Notes under the pieces: generated by a model
Databases searched by the model: none
Seen by the model: the letters and a program-made list of their open reading frames with translations, nothing else
Told to the model about the DNA's origin: nothing
Program-made: the position numbers and the translations under genes
Source: Novosphingobium piscinae
GTDB lineage: Bacteria > Pseudomonadota > Alphaproteobacteria > Sphingomonadales > Sphingomonadaceae
Assembly: GCF_014230355.1 (NCBI RefSeq)
Contig: NZ_JACLAX010000004.1
Span: 165,811-229,810, forward strand
Length of the DNA stretch: 64,000 nucleotides
Direction of reading: 5' to 3'
In this document: positions 18,468 to 29,745 of the stretch, piece after piece
Position numbering within the stretch: position 1 is the stretch's first letter
How the letters are laid out: each line of letters opens with the position of its first letter

Positions 18468-19223
18468 ATGACCCGCTTCGCGCTCACCCTCGAATTCGAC
18501 GGCACGCCCTTCATGGGGCTGCAGCGCCAGGCGCATGGTCCCAGCGTGCAACAGGCGGTGGAGGAGGCGGTCGAGTCCGTCACGGGCGAGCAGGTCACCC
18601 TCCATGCCGCCGGGCGCACCGACGCCGGGGTCCATGCCCTGGCGATGCGCGCCCATGTTGACGTGGCCAAGACGATCGCCCCGTTCCGTCTGATGGAGGC
18701 GCTCAACGCGCGGCTGCGGCTGGCGGGCTGGCCCATCGCGGTGCTGGCCTGCGATACAAAGCCGGACGACTGGCACGCCCGGTTTTCCTGCACCGGGCGC
18801 AGCTATCTCTACCGGATCGTCAACCGCCGCGCCCCGTTGACGCTCGACGCCGGCCGCGCCTGGCTGGTGAAAGGCCCCGCGCTGGACCACGAGGCCATGC
18901 ACCGCGCCGCCCAGGCGCTGGTCGGCAAGCACGATTTCACCACCTTCCGCTCGAAGCAGTGCCAGGCCGACAGCCCGGTCAAGACGCTCGACCGCCTGAC
19001 AGTGCGGCGGCAGGGCCATGAGCTGCTGATCGAGACCGGCGCCCGCAGCTTCCTGCACCACCAGGTCCGCTCGATGGTCGGCTGCCTCGCCCTGGTCGGG
19101 CTGGGCCACTGGCGCGAGGAGCAGGTGGCCGAAGCTCTCGCCGCGCGCGACCGCCAGGCGCTGGGCCACAACGCCCCGCCCGAGGGGCTGTACTTCGTGG
19201 CCGCGAGCTACGCGGGAGAGTGA
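18468..19223 (+). CDS. truA: tRNA pseudouridine(38-40) synthase
   Basis: A 251-residue TruA. N-terminus [18 protein letters not shown]; the catalytic aspartate is in [10 protein letters not shown]; the conserved blocks [22 protein letters not shown] and [12 protein letters not shown] follow. It modifies U38-U40 in the anticodon arm of many tRNAs. Pairing with fmt is a common translational cluster. Confidence 0.95.
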   Translation: MTRFALTLEFDGTPFMGLQRQAHGPSVQQAVEEAVESVTGEQVTLHAAGRTDAGVHALAMRAHVDVAKTIAPFRLMEALNARLRLAGWPIAVLACDTKPDDWHARFSCTGRSYLYRIVNRRAPLTLDAGRAWLVKGPALDHEAMHRAAQALVGKHDFTTFRSKQCQADSPVKTLDRLTVRRQGHELLIETGARSFLHHQVRSMVGCLALVGLGHWREEQVAEALAARDRQALGHNAPPEGLYFVAASYAGE

Positions 19224-19275
19224 CGCGCCTTGGTCCTGATATCGGGCTTTGCTCGTAGCTTGGCCACGTCGAAAC

Positions 19276-19413
19276 CGTCATGCTGAACTTGTTTCAGCAT
19301 CCATCCAGGCTCGGGCTCAACGTCAGGGCCGGTCAGCTGGCTGAGGGCTTACGACTTGGTCGCTCCCGCTGCGCCGGGTCGACACTGGATGCTGAAACGA
19401 GTTCAGCATGACG
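19276..19413. repeat. REP-like inverted pair, TCATGCTGAACTTGTTTCAG type
   Basis: Arms 19276-19303 and 19386-19413 are inverted copies matching at 27 of 28 positions, with an 82-base spacer. The same unit family occurs at 15760-15849. It occupies the 252-base gap between convergent truA and cobS, where no gene was seen. Confidence 0.8.
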
Positions 19414-19475
19414 ATGTGGCCTGGGCGATCAGCGGGTGGAACCGGCATGCCTTTGTCTGGCCAGACCCGCCCCCG

Positions 19476-20480
19476 TCACCCCCGGCCGACCACGCTTTCC
19501 GGCAGGTCCTTGCCGAACACCCGCTGATAGTACTCGGCCACCAGCATGCGCTCGGTCTCGTCGCACTTGTTGAGGAAGGTCAGGCGGAAGGCAAAGCCCG
19601 GATCGTTGAAGATACGGGTGTTCTGCGCCCAGCTGATCACCGTGCGCGGGCTCATCACGGTGGAGATGTCGCCGGCCATGAAGCCCTTGCGGGTCAGGTC
19701 GGCGACGCGGACCATGTCGGCCACCAGCTTGGCGTCGATCTCGGGCACCTTCTTGCCGACGACCTCGCTCTCCACCGCATGCGGCAGGTAGTTGAGGCCC
19801 ACCACCAGGTTCCAGCGGTCCATCTGGCCCTGGTTGATCGCCTGGGTGCCGTGATAGAGCCCCGAGGTGTCGCCCAGGCCGACGGTGTTGGCCGTGGCGA
19901 ACAGGCGGAAATTGGGGTTCGGACGGATCACGCGGTTCTGGTCGAGCAGGGTCAGCTTGCCCTCGGTCTCGAGCACGCGCTGGATCACGAACATCACGTC
20001 GGGGCGACCGGCGTCATATTCGTCGAACACCAGCGCGACCGGGCGCTGCAGCGCCCACGGGAGCAGGCCCTCGCGGAATTCGGTCACCTGCAGCCCGTCG
20101 CGCAGGACGATCGCGTCGCGGCCGATCAGGTCGATGCGGCTGATGTGGGCATCGAGGTTGATGCGGATACAGGGCCAGTTGAGCCGGGCCGCGACCTGCT
20201 CGATGTGTGTCGACTTGCCGGTGCCGTGATAGCCCTGGACCATCACGCGGCGGTTGAAGGCGAAGCCGGCCAGGATCGCCAGCGTCGTGTCCGGATCGAA
20301 CACGTAGCTGTCGTCGCGATCGGGCACGCGCTCGTCCGCCTGGCTGAAGGCCGGGACCGTCATGTCGATGTCGATCCCGAAGGTCGCCCGCACGTCGATG
20401 GTCGTGTCGGGGGCGGCCAGAATGGTGTTGTCTCGGCTGTCGGTCATAGGGGCGGTCATGCTGCTCATCTCGCTCATCAT
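19476..20480 (-). CDS. cobS: Aerobic cobaltochelatase subunit CobS
   Basis: A protein of about 334 residues, AAA+ type. Walker [14 protein letters not shown], Walker [10 protein letters not shown], sensor [14 protein letters not shown]; the family-typical N-terminus ([14 protein letters not shown]) is present. With CobT and CobN it inserts cobalt into hydrogenobyrinic acid diamide in aerobic B12 synthesis. cobT is not adjacent here. Several ATGs (20480, 20477, 20465 and beyond) make the exact start uncertain. Confidence 0.9.
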   Translation of the reverse strand: MMSEMSSMTAPMTDSRDNTILAAPDTTIDVRATFGIDIDMTVPAFSQADERVPDRDDSYVFDPDTTLAILAGFAFNRRVMVQGYHGTGKSTHIEQVAARLNWPCIRINLDAHISRIDLIGRDAIVLRDGLQVTEFREGLLPWALQRPVALVFDEYDAGRPDVMFVIQRVLETEGKLTLLDQNRVIRPNPNFRLFATANTVGLGDTSGLYHGTQAINQGQMDRWNLVVGLNYLPHAVESEVVGKKVPEIDAKLVADMVRVADLTRKGFMAGDISTVMSPRTVISWAQNTRIFNDPGFAFRLTFLNKCDETERMLVAEYYQRVFGKDLPESVVGRG

Positions 20481-20553
20481 CGACGCGCCTATAGTCCCGG
20501 GGTGCAAGCTGCAATAAGCATTCCACGGACTCTCGGGAAGGTGCGAGGATTTG

Positions 20554-21186
20554 ATGAAGCTGTATGGTGCATTGCTCTCGCCCTATGTCCGCAAGGTCGC
20601 CCTGGTCGCCGCGGAAAAAGGTCTTGACTGGACCATGGTGCTGGCCAATCCCGGTGGCGAGGATGCCGCCTTCCGGCAGGCGAGCCCCTTCGGCAAGATC
20701 CCGGCGATCGACGACGACGGCTTCCTGCTGGCCGATTCGAGCGCGATCGTGACCTATCTGGAGGCCAAGTGCCCCAGCCCCGCGCTGCTCCCGGCCGAAC
20801 CGCAAGTGCGCGGCCGCGCGGTGTGGTTCGACGAATTTGCCGACACGATCTATTTCGCCGCCGGGATCAAGGTGCTGTTCCACCGCCTGGTCGGCCCCAA
20901 GCTGCTCAAGCGGCCCTATGACGAGGCCGTGGCCCTGCAGGGCGAGGCCGAGCTGCCGCCGATTCTCGCCTATCTCGAATCGGTGGCACCGCCCGAGGGC
21001 TGGCTGGTTGGCGAGCCTTTCTCGCTGGCCGACATCGCCGTGGCCTCGGTGCTGCGCACGCTCGCGGCCGTCGGCTGGGGGCCGGATCGAGCCCGCTATC
21101 CGGCGACGGCGACGTGGTATGCGCGGGTCGCGGCCCGGCCGGCCTGGCAGCACGTCGCCGCGATCGAGGACGCCCGGCGGCGCTAG
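20554..21186 (+). CDS. Glutathione S-transferase family protein
   Basis: A protein of 210 residues. The thioredoxin-fold N-domain has [20 protein letters not shown] (Ser near the G-site), cis-Pro in FGKIPAI and the glutathione gamma-glutamyl contact [10 protein letters not shown]; an all-helical C-domain follows, with [12 protein letters not shown]. The substrate is unknown. It is one of two unrelated-looking GST genes in tandem. Confidence 0.85.
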   Translation: MKLYGALLSPYVRKVALVAAEKGLDWTMVLANPGGEDAAFRQASPFGKIPAIDDDGFLLADSSAIVTYLEAKCPSPALLPAEPQVRGRAVWFDEFADTIYFAAGIKVLFHRLVGPKLLKRPYDEAVALQGEAELPPILAYLESVAPPEGWLVGEPFSLADIAVASVLRTLAAVGWGPDRARYPATATWYARVAARPAWQHVAAIEDARRR

Positions 21187-21255
21187 TCCGCCCGCCGGCC
21201 ATCGTGCGGCCGCAAAGAGCTGCCACGGCGGGCCATCCCGCGACGGAGCAGCAGC

Positions 21256-21885
21256 ATGGCCGAATACACCTTCTACACCCATCCGATGTCGCGCGGGCAG
21301 ATCGCCCGCTGGGCGCTGCACGAGGCCGGGGCCGATTACGAGCAGGTGCTGGTCGACTGGGCCGCCAAGCCGGCGGCGCTGCTTGCGGCCAATCCGATGG
21401 GCAAGGTGCCGACTCTGGTTCACCACGCGCTCGACGGCGAGCGCGTGATCACCGAATGCGCGGCGATCTGCGCCTATCTCGCCGAGGCCCAGCCGGGTGC
21501 CGAGTTGCTCCCGCATGACAGCGAGCGCGCCGACTACTTCCGCTGGCTGTTCTTTGCCGCCGGTCCGGTCGAACAGGCGGTGATCTCTCGTGCAATGGGC
21601 TTCGAGCCCCCTGCCGACAAGCAGGGCATGATCGGCTTCGGCAGCTTCGAGCGGACGATGGACACACTGGAAACGCTGTTCGCCGACGGCCGCGACTGGG
21701 TCTGCGGCGATCACTTCACCATGGCCGATGTCTACGTCGGCAGCCAGATCGACTGGGGGCTGACCTTCGGCACGCTGCCGCCACGCGTCGCCTTCGTCGC
21801 CAATGCCGAACGGCTTCAGGCGCGCGAGGCCTATCGGACGGCGAAGGCGATCGACAACGCGCTGATCGCGGAGCAGCGGAAATAG
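21256..21885 (+). CDS. Glutathione S-transferase family protein
   Basis: A 209-residue GST with FYTHPMSRGQIARWALHEAG at the N-terminus (a Ser/Arg G-site), MGKVPTL (cis-Pro), ITECAAICAYLAE and the C-domain motif FTMADVYVGSQI. It resembles the sphingomonad beta/theta-like GST subgroup. It lies 69 bases after the previous GST and may be co-transcribed. Divergence between the two suggests separate substrates. Confidence 0.85.
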   Translation: MAEYTFYTHPMSRGQIARWALHEAGADYEQVLVDWAAKPAALLAANPMGKVPTLVHHALDGERVITECAAICAYLAEAQPGAELLPHDSERADYFRWLFFAAGPVEQAVISRAMGFEPPADKQGMIGFGSFERTMDTLETLFADGRDWVCGDHFTMADVYVGSQIDWGLTFGTLPPRVAFVANAERLQAREAYRTAKAIDNALIAEQRK

Positions 21886-21910
21886 CGGAGGAAGGCCAGC
21901 TCACCCTGGT

Positions 21911-22489
21911 TCAGGCGAACAGGGTCGAGGTTTTGAGCAGGGTATAGGCCTCGACCACGGCCTGGAGCTTGCTTTCCATGCTGCGATCACCGCCGTTGCG
22001 ATCCGGGTGATAGCGCCGGACCAGCTGCGAATAGCGGCTCCGCAGCGCCTTGCGGTCGGCGTCGGGGGCCAGCCCCAACGCGTCGAGCGCGCGGCGCTCG
22101 TCGGGGGTGGGGACCCGGCCGTCGGAACGGACCTGGCTGCGGAAGGCGCGGGCGCGGCCGCTGATCGCGTCGAGCGGGTCCTTGAAATCGGCCCAGCGCG
22201 GCGCCGCATCGACCCCGGCGGTGGGACGGAAGGCGCGGCTTTCCGAATCCCACCCCGCCGCAGGGTGCTGCGCGGCGAGGATCTCCTCGGTGCTCATCCC
22301 GGCGAACCAGTCGTAACCGGCGTTGAACTCGCGGATATGATCAAGGCAGAACCAGCGGTAGTCACCGGGACCGTCGAAGCCCGGCGGGCGCAGGCCGGGG
22401 GCACGGAACTCGCCCTCCTCCCGGCAGCCGGGACGATCGCAGCGCCGCCCGGCCCCGTCGATGCGGCCATGAAATTTGTCGCGTCTCAC
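21911..22489 (-). CDS. J-domain protein
   Basis: A protein of 192 residues. The GTG at 22489 is chosen because MRRDKFHGRIDGAGRRCD fits the family; no ATG is in frame nearby. A short Cys-containing N-terminal part precedes a C-terminal J domain (about residues 130-190) with the diagnostic HPD in RRYHPDRNGGDRS. It should stimulate an Hsp70; the J domain at the C-terminus is the less usual order. It is divergent from bolA, with starts 40 bases apart. Confidence 0.85.
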   Translation of the reverse strand: MRRDKFHGRIDGAGRRCDRPGCREEGEFRAPGLRPPGFDGPGDYRWFCLDHIREFNAGYDWFAGMSTEEILAAQHPAAGWDSESRAFRPTAGVDAAPRWADFKDPLDAISGRARAFRSQVRSDGRVPTPDERRALDALGLAPDADRKALRSRYSQLVRRYHPDRNGGDRSMESKLQAVVEAYTLLKTSTLFA

Positions 22490-22528
22490 TGGCTGCCAGA
22501 TGGCGCCGAATCGGCTAGATGGGAAGCC

Positions 22529-22801
22529 ATGACCGGACCACTTGCCCAGGAAATCGCCGAACGGCTGACCGCCGCCTTCGCCCCCACCCACCTTGCCGTG
22601 ATCAACGACAGCGCCCAGCACCGCGGGCACTCCGGCGATGACGGCACCGGCGAAAGCCACTTCACCGTCGAGATCGAGAGTACGGCCTTCGCCGGGCACA
22701 CCCGCCTGCAGCGCCAGCGTCTGGTGAACAGTGCGCTGGGCGATATTCCCGGGCAGCGGGTCCACGCGCTCGCGATCAAGGCCCGCGCGCCCGGTGAGTG
22801 A
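22529..22801 (+). CDS. BolA family protein
   Basis: A protein of 90 residues from ATG at 22529. It has the BolA/KH-like fold sequence HLAVINDSAQHRGH, the conserved ESHFTVEIES strand and LVNSALGDIPGQRVHALAIKA. BolA proteins partner with monothiol glutaredoxins in Fe-S trafficking or act in stress morphology. The stop overlaps the Nudix gene by 8 bases. Confidence 0.92.
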   Translation: MTGPLAQEIAERLTAAFAPTHLAVINDSAQHRGHSGDDGTGESHFTVEIESTAFAGHTRLQRQRLVNSALGDIPGQRVHALAIKARAPGE

Positions 22802-23261
22802 GGCCGCCGGCGGCACCCTGCCGCGCTTGCGCCGCGCCGCCCGAATCCTGCTGCTGGACCCGGACGACCGGCTGCTGCTGTTCCGCTACTGCCTGTCCGG
22901 GCGTCCGCCGTTCTGGTGCGGACCGGGCGGCGAATGCGACCCGGGCGAGGATTTCGCCGCGGCGGCCGTGCGCGAGCTGTGGGAGGAAACCGGGCTGCGG
23001 CTGACCGATTGCGGTCCCGAGCGCGCGCAGCGGGGCGGCGAGTTCGCCACCCTGACCGGCGAATGGATCCGCTCGGACGAGCGCTTCTTCCTCGTCCGTG
23101 CCGACCGCTTCACCCCAAGCTATGCCGGGCACACCGCGGTCGAGCGGGCGGCGCAGATGTCGCACCGCTGGTTTACCCGCGCCGAACTGGCGGAGTGGCC
23201 CGAGCTGATCTTCCCGGTCGACCTACCCGCCCTGCTTGACAGCCTCACCCCGGCGCACTGA
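22794..23261 (+). CDS. Nudix hydrolase
   Basis: A protein of 155 residues starting with GTG at 22794, inside the bolA end. The complete Nudix box is [24 protein letters not shown] (stated in pieces: G-x5-E, then REL-EE-G). The family cleaves nucleoside diphosphate-linked compounds; the specific substrate is unknown. Translation is probably coupled to bolA. Confidence 0.85.
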   Translation: MSEAAGGTLPRLRRAARILLLDPDDRLLLFRYCLSGRPPFWCGPGGECDPGEDFAAAAVRELWEETGLRLTDCGPERAQRGGEFATLTGEWIRSDERFFLVRADRFTPSYAGHTAVERAAQMSHRWFTRAELAEWPELIFPVDLPALLDSLTPAH

Positions 23262-23391
23262 CGCCAGCGACTCCCCGCTGCGTCAGCCCCCCCTGGGCCA
23301 GTGGCTCATTTCCTGTGCGATCATCACTCCTGCCCCCCCGTGCATTCCCATTTTCTTGCCCTTTGGCTCTGTGCCCCCTAGAGGCCGCACC

Positions 23392-24057
23392 ATGTCCGCC
23401 GCACCCGAACCGCTGATCTTCGCCGTCCCCAAGGGGCGCATCCTCGACGAGGCGCTGCCGCTGATGGCAGCGGCCGGAGTGGTGCCGGATGCCGAATTCC
23501 ACGACAAGGCCTCACGCGCCCTGTCCTTCGCCTGCGTGGACGCGGCCATGCGCATCATCCGTGTGCGGGCTTTCGACGTGGCGACCTTCGTCGCGCATGG
23601 CGCCGCCCAGGCCGGCATCGTCGGCTCCGACGTGGTCGAAGAGTTCGCCTATCCTGACCTCTATGCCCCGGTCGATCTCGATATCGGCCACTGCCGGCTG
23701 TCGGTGGCCGAACCCGCCTGTGCCGCCGGTGAGCCGCTGACCGCCAGCCACCTGCGCGTGGCCAGCAAGTATCCCAGCCTGACCCGGCGCCATTTCGAGG
23801 AGCTCGGCATCCAGGCCGAAGTGGTCAAGCTCAACGGCGCGATGGAACTGGCACCGGGGCTGGGCCTGGCCAGCCGGATCGTCGACCTGGTCTCGACCGG
23901 GCGCACGCTCAAGGACAACGGGCTGGTCGAGACCGCGGTGATCCTCCCGGTCACCGCCCGGCTGATCGTCAACCGCGCCGCGCTCAAGACCGACGCCCGC
24001 GTCGGCGCGCTGGTCGAACGCTTCCGGGCGCTGGTCGCCCGGCGGGATGCCGCCTGA
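23392..24057 (+). CDS. hisG: ATP phosphoribosyltransferase, short form
   Basis: Catalyses the first step of histidine synthesis, ATP + PRPP. At 221 residues it has the catalytic domains ([18 protein letters not shown] loop [12 protein letters not shown]) but lacks the C-terminal ACT-like regulatory domain of long HisG. Short HisG normally needs HisZ, which is not in the window. The ATG at 23392 follows GAGG; the ORF extension to 23236 is not supported. It overlaps hisD (TGATG). Confidence 0.93.
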   Translation: MSAAPEPLIFAVPKGRILDEALPLMAAAGVVPDAEFHDKASRALSFACVDAAMRIIRVRAFDVATFVAHGAAQAGIVGSDVVEEFAYPDLYAPVDLDIGHCRLSVAEPACAAGEPLTASHLRVASKYPSLTRRHFEELGIQAEVVKLNGAMELAPGLGLASRIVDLVSTGRTLKDNGLVETAVILPVTARLIVNRAALKTDARVGALVERFRALVARRDAA

Positions 24058-25352
24058 TGCTGCGCCTCAACAGCCGTGATCCCGGCTTCGCCCAGGCCTT
24101 CCGCCGGCTGGTCCGCGACCGCCGCGAGAGCGACGAGAACGTGGCCCGCGACGTGCAGATCATCCTCGACGACGTGCGCAACCGCGGCGATGCCGCCGTG
24201 GCCGAGCTGACCCAGAAGTTCGACGGGCACACGCTCGCCGCCGACGGGTCGGACTGGCGCCTTCCGGCCGAGCTCTGCCGCGAGGCCTTCGACGCGCTCC
24301 AGCCCGAGCTACGGGCGGCGCTCGAGCTCGCCGCGCAGCGCATCAGGACCTACCACGAAGGCCAGAAGCCGGCCGACCGTGACAGCACCGATGCCGAGGG
24401 GGTGCGTCTGGGCGCGGTGTGGCGGGCGGTCGATGCCGCCGGGCTTTATGTGCCGGGCGGCCGGGCGGCCTATCCCTCCTCGCTGCTGATGAATGCGATC
24501 CCGGCCAAGGTCGCCGGGGTCGAGCGGCTGGTCGTCGTCACCCCGACGCCCAAGGGCCAGGTCAACCCGCTGGTGCTCGCCGCGGCGCACCTGGCAGGGG
24601 TCGACGAGGTCTGGCGCATCGGCGGTGCCCAGGCGATCGGGGCCCTGGCCTTCGGGACCGAACGGATCCAGCCGGTTGACGTGATCACCGGCCCCGGCAA
24701 CGCCTGGGTGGCCGAGGCCAAGCGCCAGCTGTTCGGGGTCGTCGGGATCGACATGGTCGCCGGGCCGAGCGAGATCCTCGTCATCGCCGACGGCTACAAT
24801 GATCCCGAATGGATCGCCGCCGACCTGCTCAGCCAGGCCGAGCACGATCCCTCGGCGCAGTCGATCCTGATCACCGACGATCCGCTGTTCGCCGACACCG
24901 TGGCCGACCAGGTCGGAATCGAACTGGCCTTGCTGCCCACGGCTCGCACCGCGGCCGAAAGCTGGAACAGCTATGGCGTGATCATCGAGGTGGCGAGCCT
25001 CGACGAGGCGCCGGCGCTGGCCAATGCCCTCGCTGCCGAGCATGTCGAGCTGGCCGTGGACGATCCGGAACCGCTGTTCCGCGCGATCCGCCATGCCGGT
25101 TCGGTGTTTCTCGGCCGGCACACGCCCGAAGCGATCGGCGATTACCTTGCCGGGCCCAACCACGTGCTGCCAACCGGGCGCCGCGCGCGGTTCGCCTCAG
25201 GGCTGTCAGTGCTCGATTTCATGAAGCGCACCAGCTTCATCCAGCTCGACGCCGCCGCGATGCGGGCGATCGGCCCGGCCGCGATCGCGCTGGCCGAGGC
25301 CGAAGGTCTGCCCGCTCACGCCCGCTCGGTCGAACTGCGGCTGGGGATCTGA
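24057..25352 (+). CDS. hisD: Histidinol dehydrogenase
   Basis: A 431-residue zinc/NAD enzyme that oxidises histidinol to histidine in two steps. Conserved blocks: YVPGGRAAYPSSLLMNAIPA, GPGNAWVAEAKR, GPSEILVIAD, the zinc/substrate site LSQAEHDPSAQS and GPNHVLPT. It overlaps hisG by one base, making a two-gene his operon; the other his genes are elsewhere. Confidence 0.95.
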   Translation: MLRLNSRDPGFAQAFRRLVRDRRESDENVARDVQIILDDVRNRGDAAVAELTQKFDGHTLAADGSDWRLPAELCREAFDALQPELRAALELAAQRIRTYHEGQKPADRDSTDAEGVRLGAVWRAVDAAGLYVPGGRAAYPSSLLMNAIPAKVAGVERLVVVTPTPKGQVNPLVLAAAHLAGVDEVWRIGGAQAIGALAFGTERIQPVDVITGPGNAWVAEAKRQLFGVVGIDMVAGPSEILVIADGYNDPEWIAADLLSQAEHDPSAQSILITDDPLFADTVADQVGIELALLPTARTAAESWNSYGVIIEVASLDEAPALANALAAEHVELAVDDPEPLFRAIRHAGSVFLGRHTPEAIGDYLAGPNHVLPTGRRARFASGLSVLDFMKRTSFIQLDAAAMRAIGPAAIALAEAEGLPAHARSVELRLGI

Positions 25353-25407
25353 ACCGGACCGCGCGGGCTCTTGCCGCCTGCCGTCCATCCTGTGGAGAGC
25401 CGATGCC

Positions 25408-25938
25408 ATGACCCTGTCGCTCTATGACGCCACCGTCCCCACCTTCCTCCAGCAGCTCAACGCGCTGGCCGGCATCCTGCGCAAGGCCGAGACGTGGTGT
25501 GCGGAAGGGCACGGGAGCGAGGAGGCGCTCCAGGAGGCGACCTTCGCCGACATGAAGCCCTTCCCGTGGCAGGTGCGCTGGGCTGCGACCCATTCGCTGC
25601 AGGCGATCCAGGCCTGCCGCGCCGGGCTGTCCACCCCCGACGCGAGCCCGCCCCCGACCGCCTTCGCCGAACAGCACGCGCTGCTCGGCGCGACCATCGC
25701 CGGGCTTGAGGCGGTCACTCCGGCCGAGCTCGACGCGCTGGCCGACCAGACCGTGCTGTTCCGCATTCCGGCGCGCGGGATGGAGCTGCCCTTCACCGCG
25801 GCGGGCTACCTGCTGTCGTTCGCCGTGCCCAACTTCTTCTTCCACCTGACGACTGCCTACGACCTGCTGCGCGCCGCGGGCGTGCCGCTCGGCAAGCTCG
25901 ACTATCTTGGCCGCCTGCGCCTCAAGGACCCTGCATGA
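25408..25938 (+). CDS. DUF1993 family protein (DinB-like fold)
   Basis: A 176-residue protein with the pattern of DUF1993: MTLSLYDATVPTFLQQLNAL at the start, ALQEATFADMKPFPWQV, and a C-terminal FFFHLTTAYDLLRAAGVPLGK with the conserved His. Members adopt a four-helix bundle like DinB hydrolases and are of unknown function. It overlaps nusB by four bases. Confidence 0.8.
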   Translation: MTLSLYDATVPTFLQQLNALAGILRKAETWCAEGHGSEEALQEATFADMKPFPWQVRWAATHSLQAIQACRAGLSTPDASPPPTAFAEQHALLGATIAGLEAVTPAELDALADQTVLFRIPARGMELPFTAAGYLLSFAVPNFFFHLTTAYDLLRAAGVPLGKLDYLGRLRLKDPA

Positions 25939-26378
25939 CCCTTTCTGCCCGCGCCCGTGCCGCTGCCCGGCTTGCCGCCGTCCAGGCGCTCTACCAGCAC
26001 GAGATGGAGCGCACCCCGCTCGCCCAGTTGCTCGACGAGTTCCACCGTCACCGGCTGGGGGCCGAGATCGAGGACGCGCAGTATGCCGAGGCCGACGTGC
26101 CCTTCTTCGACGACGTGGTGAAGGGCACCCTCGCCCGCCGTGACGAGATCGATGGCCAGATCGCTGCGCGGCTGGCCGAGGGCTGGAAGCTCGACCGGCT
26201 CGACCGCACCATGCTACAGATCCTGCGCGCCGGCACCTACGAGCTGCTGGCCCGAGCCGACGTGCCCACGGCGACCGCGATCAGCGAGTATCTCGACGTC
26301 GCCCACGCCTTCTTCGATGCCAAGGAGGCCAAGTTCGTGAACGGCGTGCTGGACGCCGTGGCCCGGGCCGTCCGGTGA
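25935..26378 (+). CDS. nusB: Transcription antitermination factor NusB
   Basis: A 147-residue helical protein; conserved N-terminus ARAAARLAAVQALYQHEMERTP-like and C-terminal AISEYLDVAHAF, KFVNGVLDAVAR. It binds boxA RNA with NusE for rRNA antitermination. The 4-base overlap with the DUF1993 gene and the short gap to thiL match the common nusB-thiL pairing. Confidence 0.93.
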   Translation: MTLSARARAAARLAAVQALYQHEMERTPLAQLLDEFHRHRLGAEIEDAQYAEADVPFFDDVVKGTLARRDEIDGQIAARLAEGWKLDRLDRTMLQILRAGTYELLARADVPTATAISEYLDVAHAFFDAKEAKFVNGVLDAVARAVR

Positions 26379-26448
26379 GCCACCACGCTCCCCCGCCCGG
26401 CCGCCAGCGGCGCACGGCGGGAGGAGCGCCCTGCCGCGCCGGCCGGAC

Positions 26449-27333
26449 GTGACCGGCGAGCTGGCCTTCATCGCCGCGCTGCGCGCGCTGGCCACCGATC
26501 CGGCGGCGCGCGGGCTGGACGATGATGCCGCCGTGCTCGAGATCGGTGGCGAGAGCCTCGTGCTGACCCACGACATGATGGTTTGCGGGGTCCATTTCCT
26601 CCCCGGGCAGGATCCGGCCGACGTCGCGTGGAAGCTCGTCGCCACCAACATGTCCGACCTTGCCGCCAAGGGGGCCGTGCCGATCGGTGTGCTGCTCGGC
26701 TACCAGTTGTCGGCCGGGACGGAGCGCTTCCTCGCCGGGCTGGGCGAGGCGCTGGCGCACTATGGCGCCCCGCTGCTCGGCGGAGATACCGTGGGCGGCG
26801 CAGGGCCCCAGACCCTCGGCCTCACAGCGCTCGGCCGCGCCACCCATCGCCCGGTCCCGACGCGCAGCGGTGCCCGGCCCGGCGACACGGTGTGGGTGAC
26901 AGGCGCGGTCGGCGGCGCGATGATCGGGCTCGAGGCCTTGCGGGCCGACCCGGCGGCCGATCCGGCCACGACCCTGCGCTACCGCCGCCCACAGGCGCGC
27001 CTCGCCGAAGGACGGGTCCTGGCGCCGCAGGTCAGCGCGATGATGGACTTGTCGGACGGCCTCCTGCTCGATGCACTCCGGCTGGCCCGTGCCAGCCGCG
27101 TCACTGTGACGCTGGAGAGCGGCGCTGTCCCGCTCGACTGCCCCGAGCCTCGCCGCGCGGAAGCGCTGCGCTGGGGCGACGACTACGAGCTGCTGTTCAC
27201 CCTGCCGGCCGGCTGCCCCTGTCCGGTTCCGGCGACCCGGATCGGGACGGTGCAGGACGGTGCCCCCGGCCGGCTGCTGGTGGACGGCATCGATCAGGGC
27301 GAAGCCGCCGGACTGGGCTTCGTCCACCGCTAG
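26449..27333 (+). CDS. thiL: Thiamine-monophosphate kinase
   Basis: A 294-residue enzyme phosphorylating thiamine monophosphate to the diphosphate. It has the AIRS-like motifs DDDAAVLEI, THDMMVCGVHF, TNMSDLAAKGA, GGDTVGG, SDGLLLDA and GDDYELLF. Start GTG at 26449. No thiamine riboswitch was seen upstream; the gene follows nusB by 70 bases. Confidence 0.93.
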   Translation: MTGELAFIAALRALATDPAARGLDDDAAVLEIGGESLVLTHDMMVCGVHFLPGQDPADVAWKLVATNMSDLAAKGAVPIGVLLGYQLSAGTERFLAGLGEALAHYGAPLLGGDTVGGAGPQTLGLTALGRATHRPVPTRSGARPGDTVWVTGAVGGAMIGLEALRADPAADPATTLRYRRPQARLAEGRVLAPQVSAMMDLSDGLLLDALRLARASRVTVTLESGAVPLDCPEPRRAEALRWGDDYELLFTLPAGCPCPVPATRIGTVQDGAPGRLLVDGIDQGEAAGLGFVHR

Positions 27334-27457
27334 GCAGCGCCGCGCAATAACGGTTGCACGCGGCCGGAAACCTCCATAGCCCTTGGATTCGGCGACCCCG
27401 GGAACAACAGCGGGGCGCCGATCGAGAGTAGGATACCACCACAAGGAGGGGCAGCGC

Positions 27458-29554
<2,097 letters not shown>

Positions 29555-29602
29555 GACGCAACCGGAGCGACCACCGCGGGTCCACGGGGACCCGCCCCTT
29601 CA

Positions 29603-29630
29603 ACCGCCGGGAGCGATCCCGGCGGTTTTT
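29603..29630 (+). terminator. Intrinsic terminator of hppA
   Basis: 10-bp stem ACCGCCGGGA/TCCCGGCGGT with a GCGA tetraloop and a T-run (29626-29630). It is 48 bases after the hppA stop. The rest of the gap to 29745 shows nothing recognisable. Confidence 0.9.
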
Positions 29631-29745
29631 CTTTCGGGCCGGTGTCGCTGGCGGCGGCGCTCGGCAAGTTCCGCGATCGCCAAGCGGTGAAGGCTGTGGC
29701 CGCCGGTCCTGACCGGCGCGGCAAGCGCCTGCTCGTTCGTAGTGT

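Noticed and set aside
20489..20514. Promoter for cobS (TTGCAG and TATAGG on the minus strand)
   Set aside because: Only 14 bases separate the two boxes, too short for a sigma-70 promoter.
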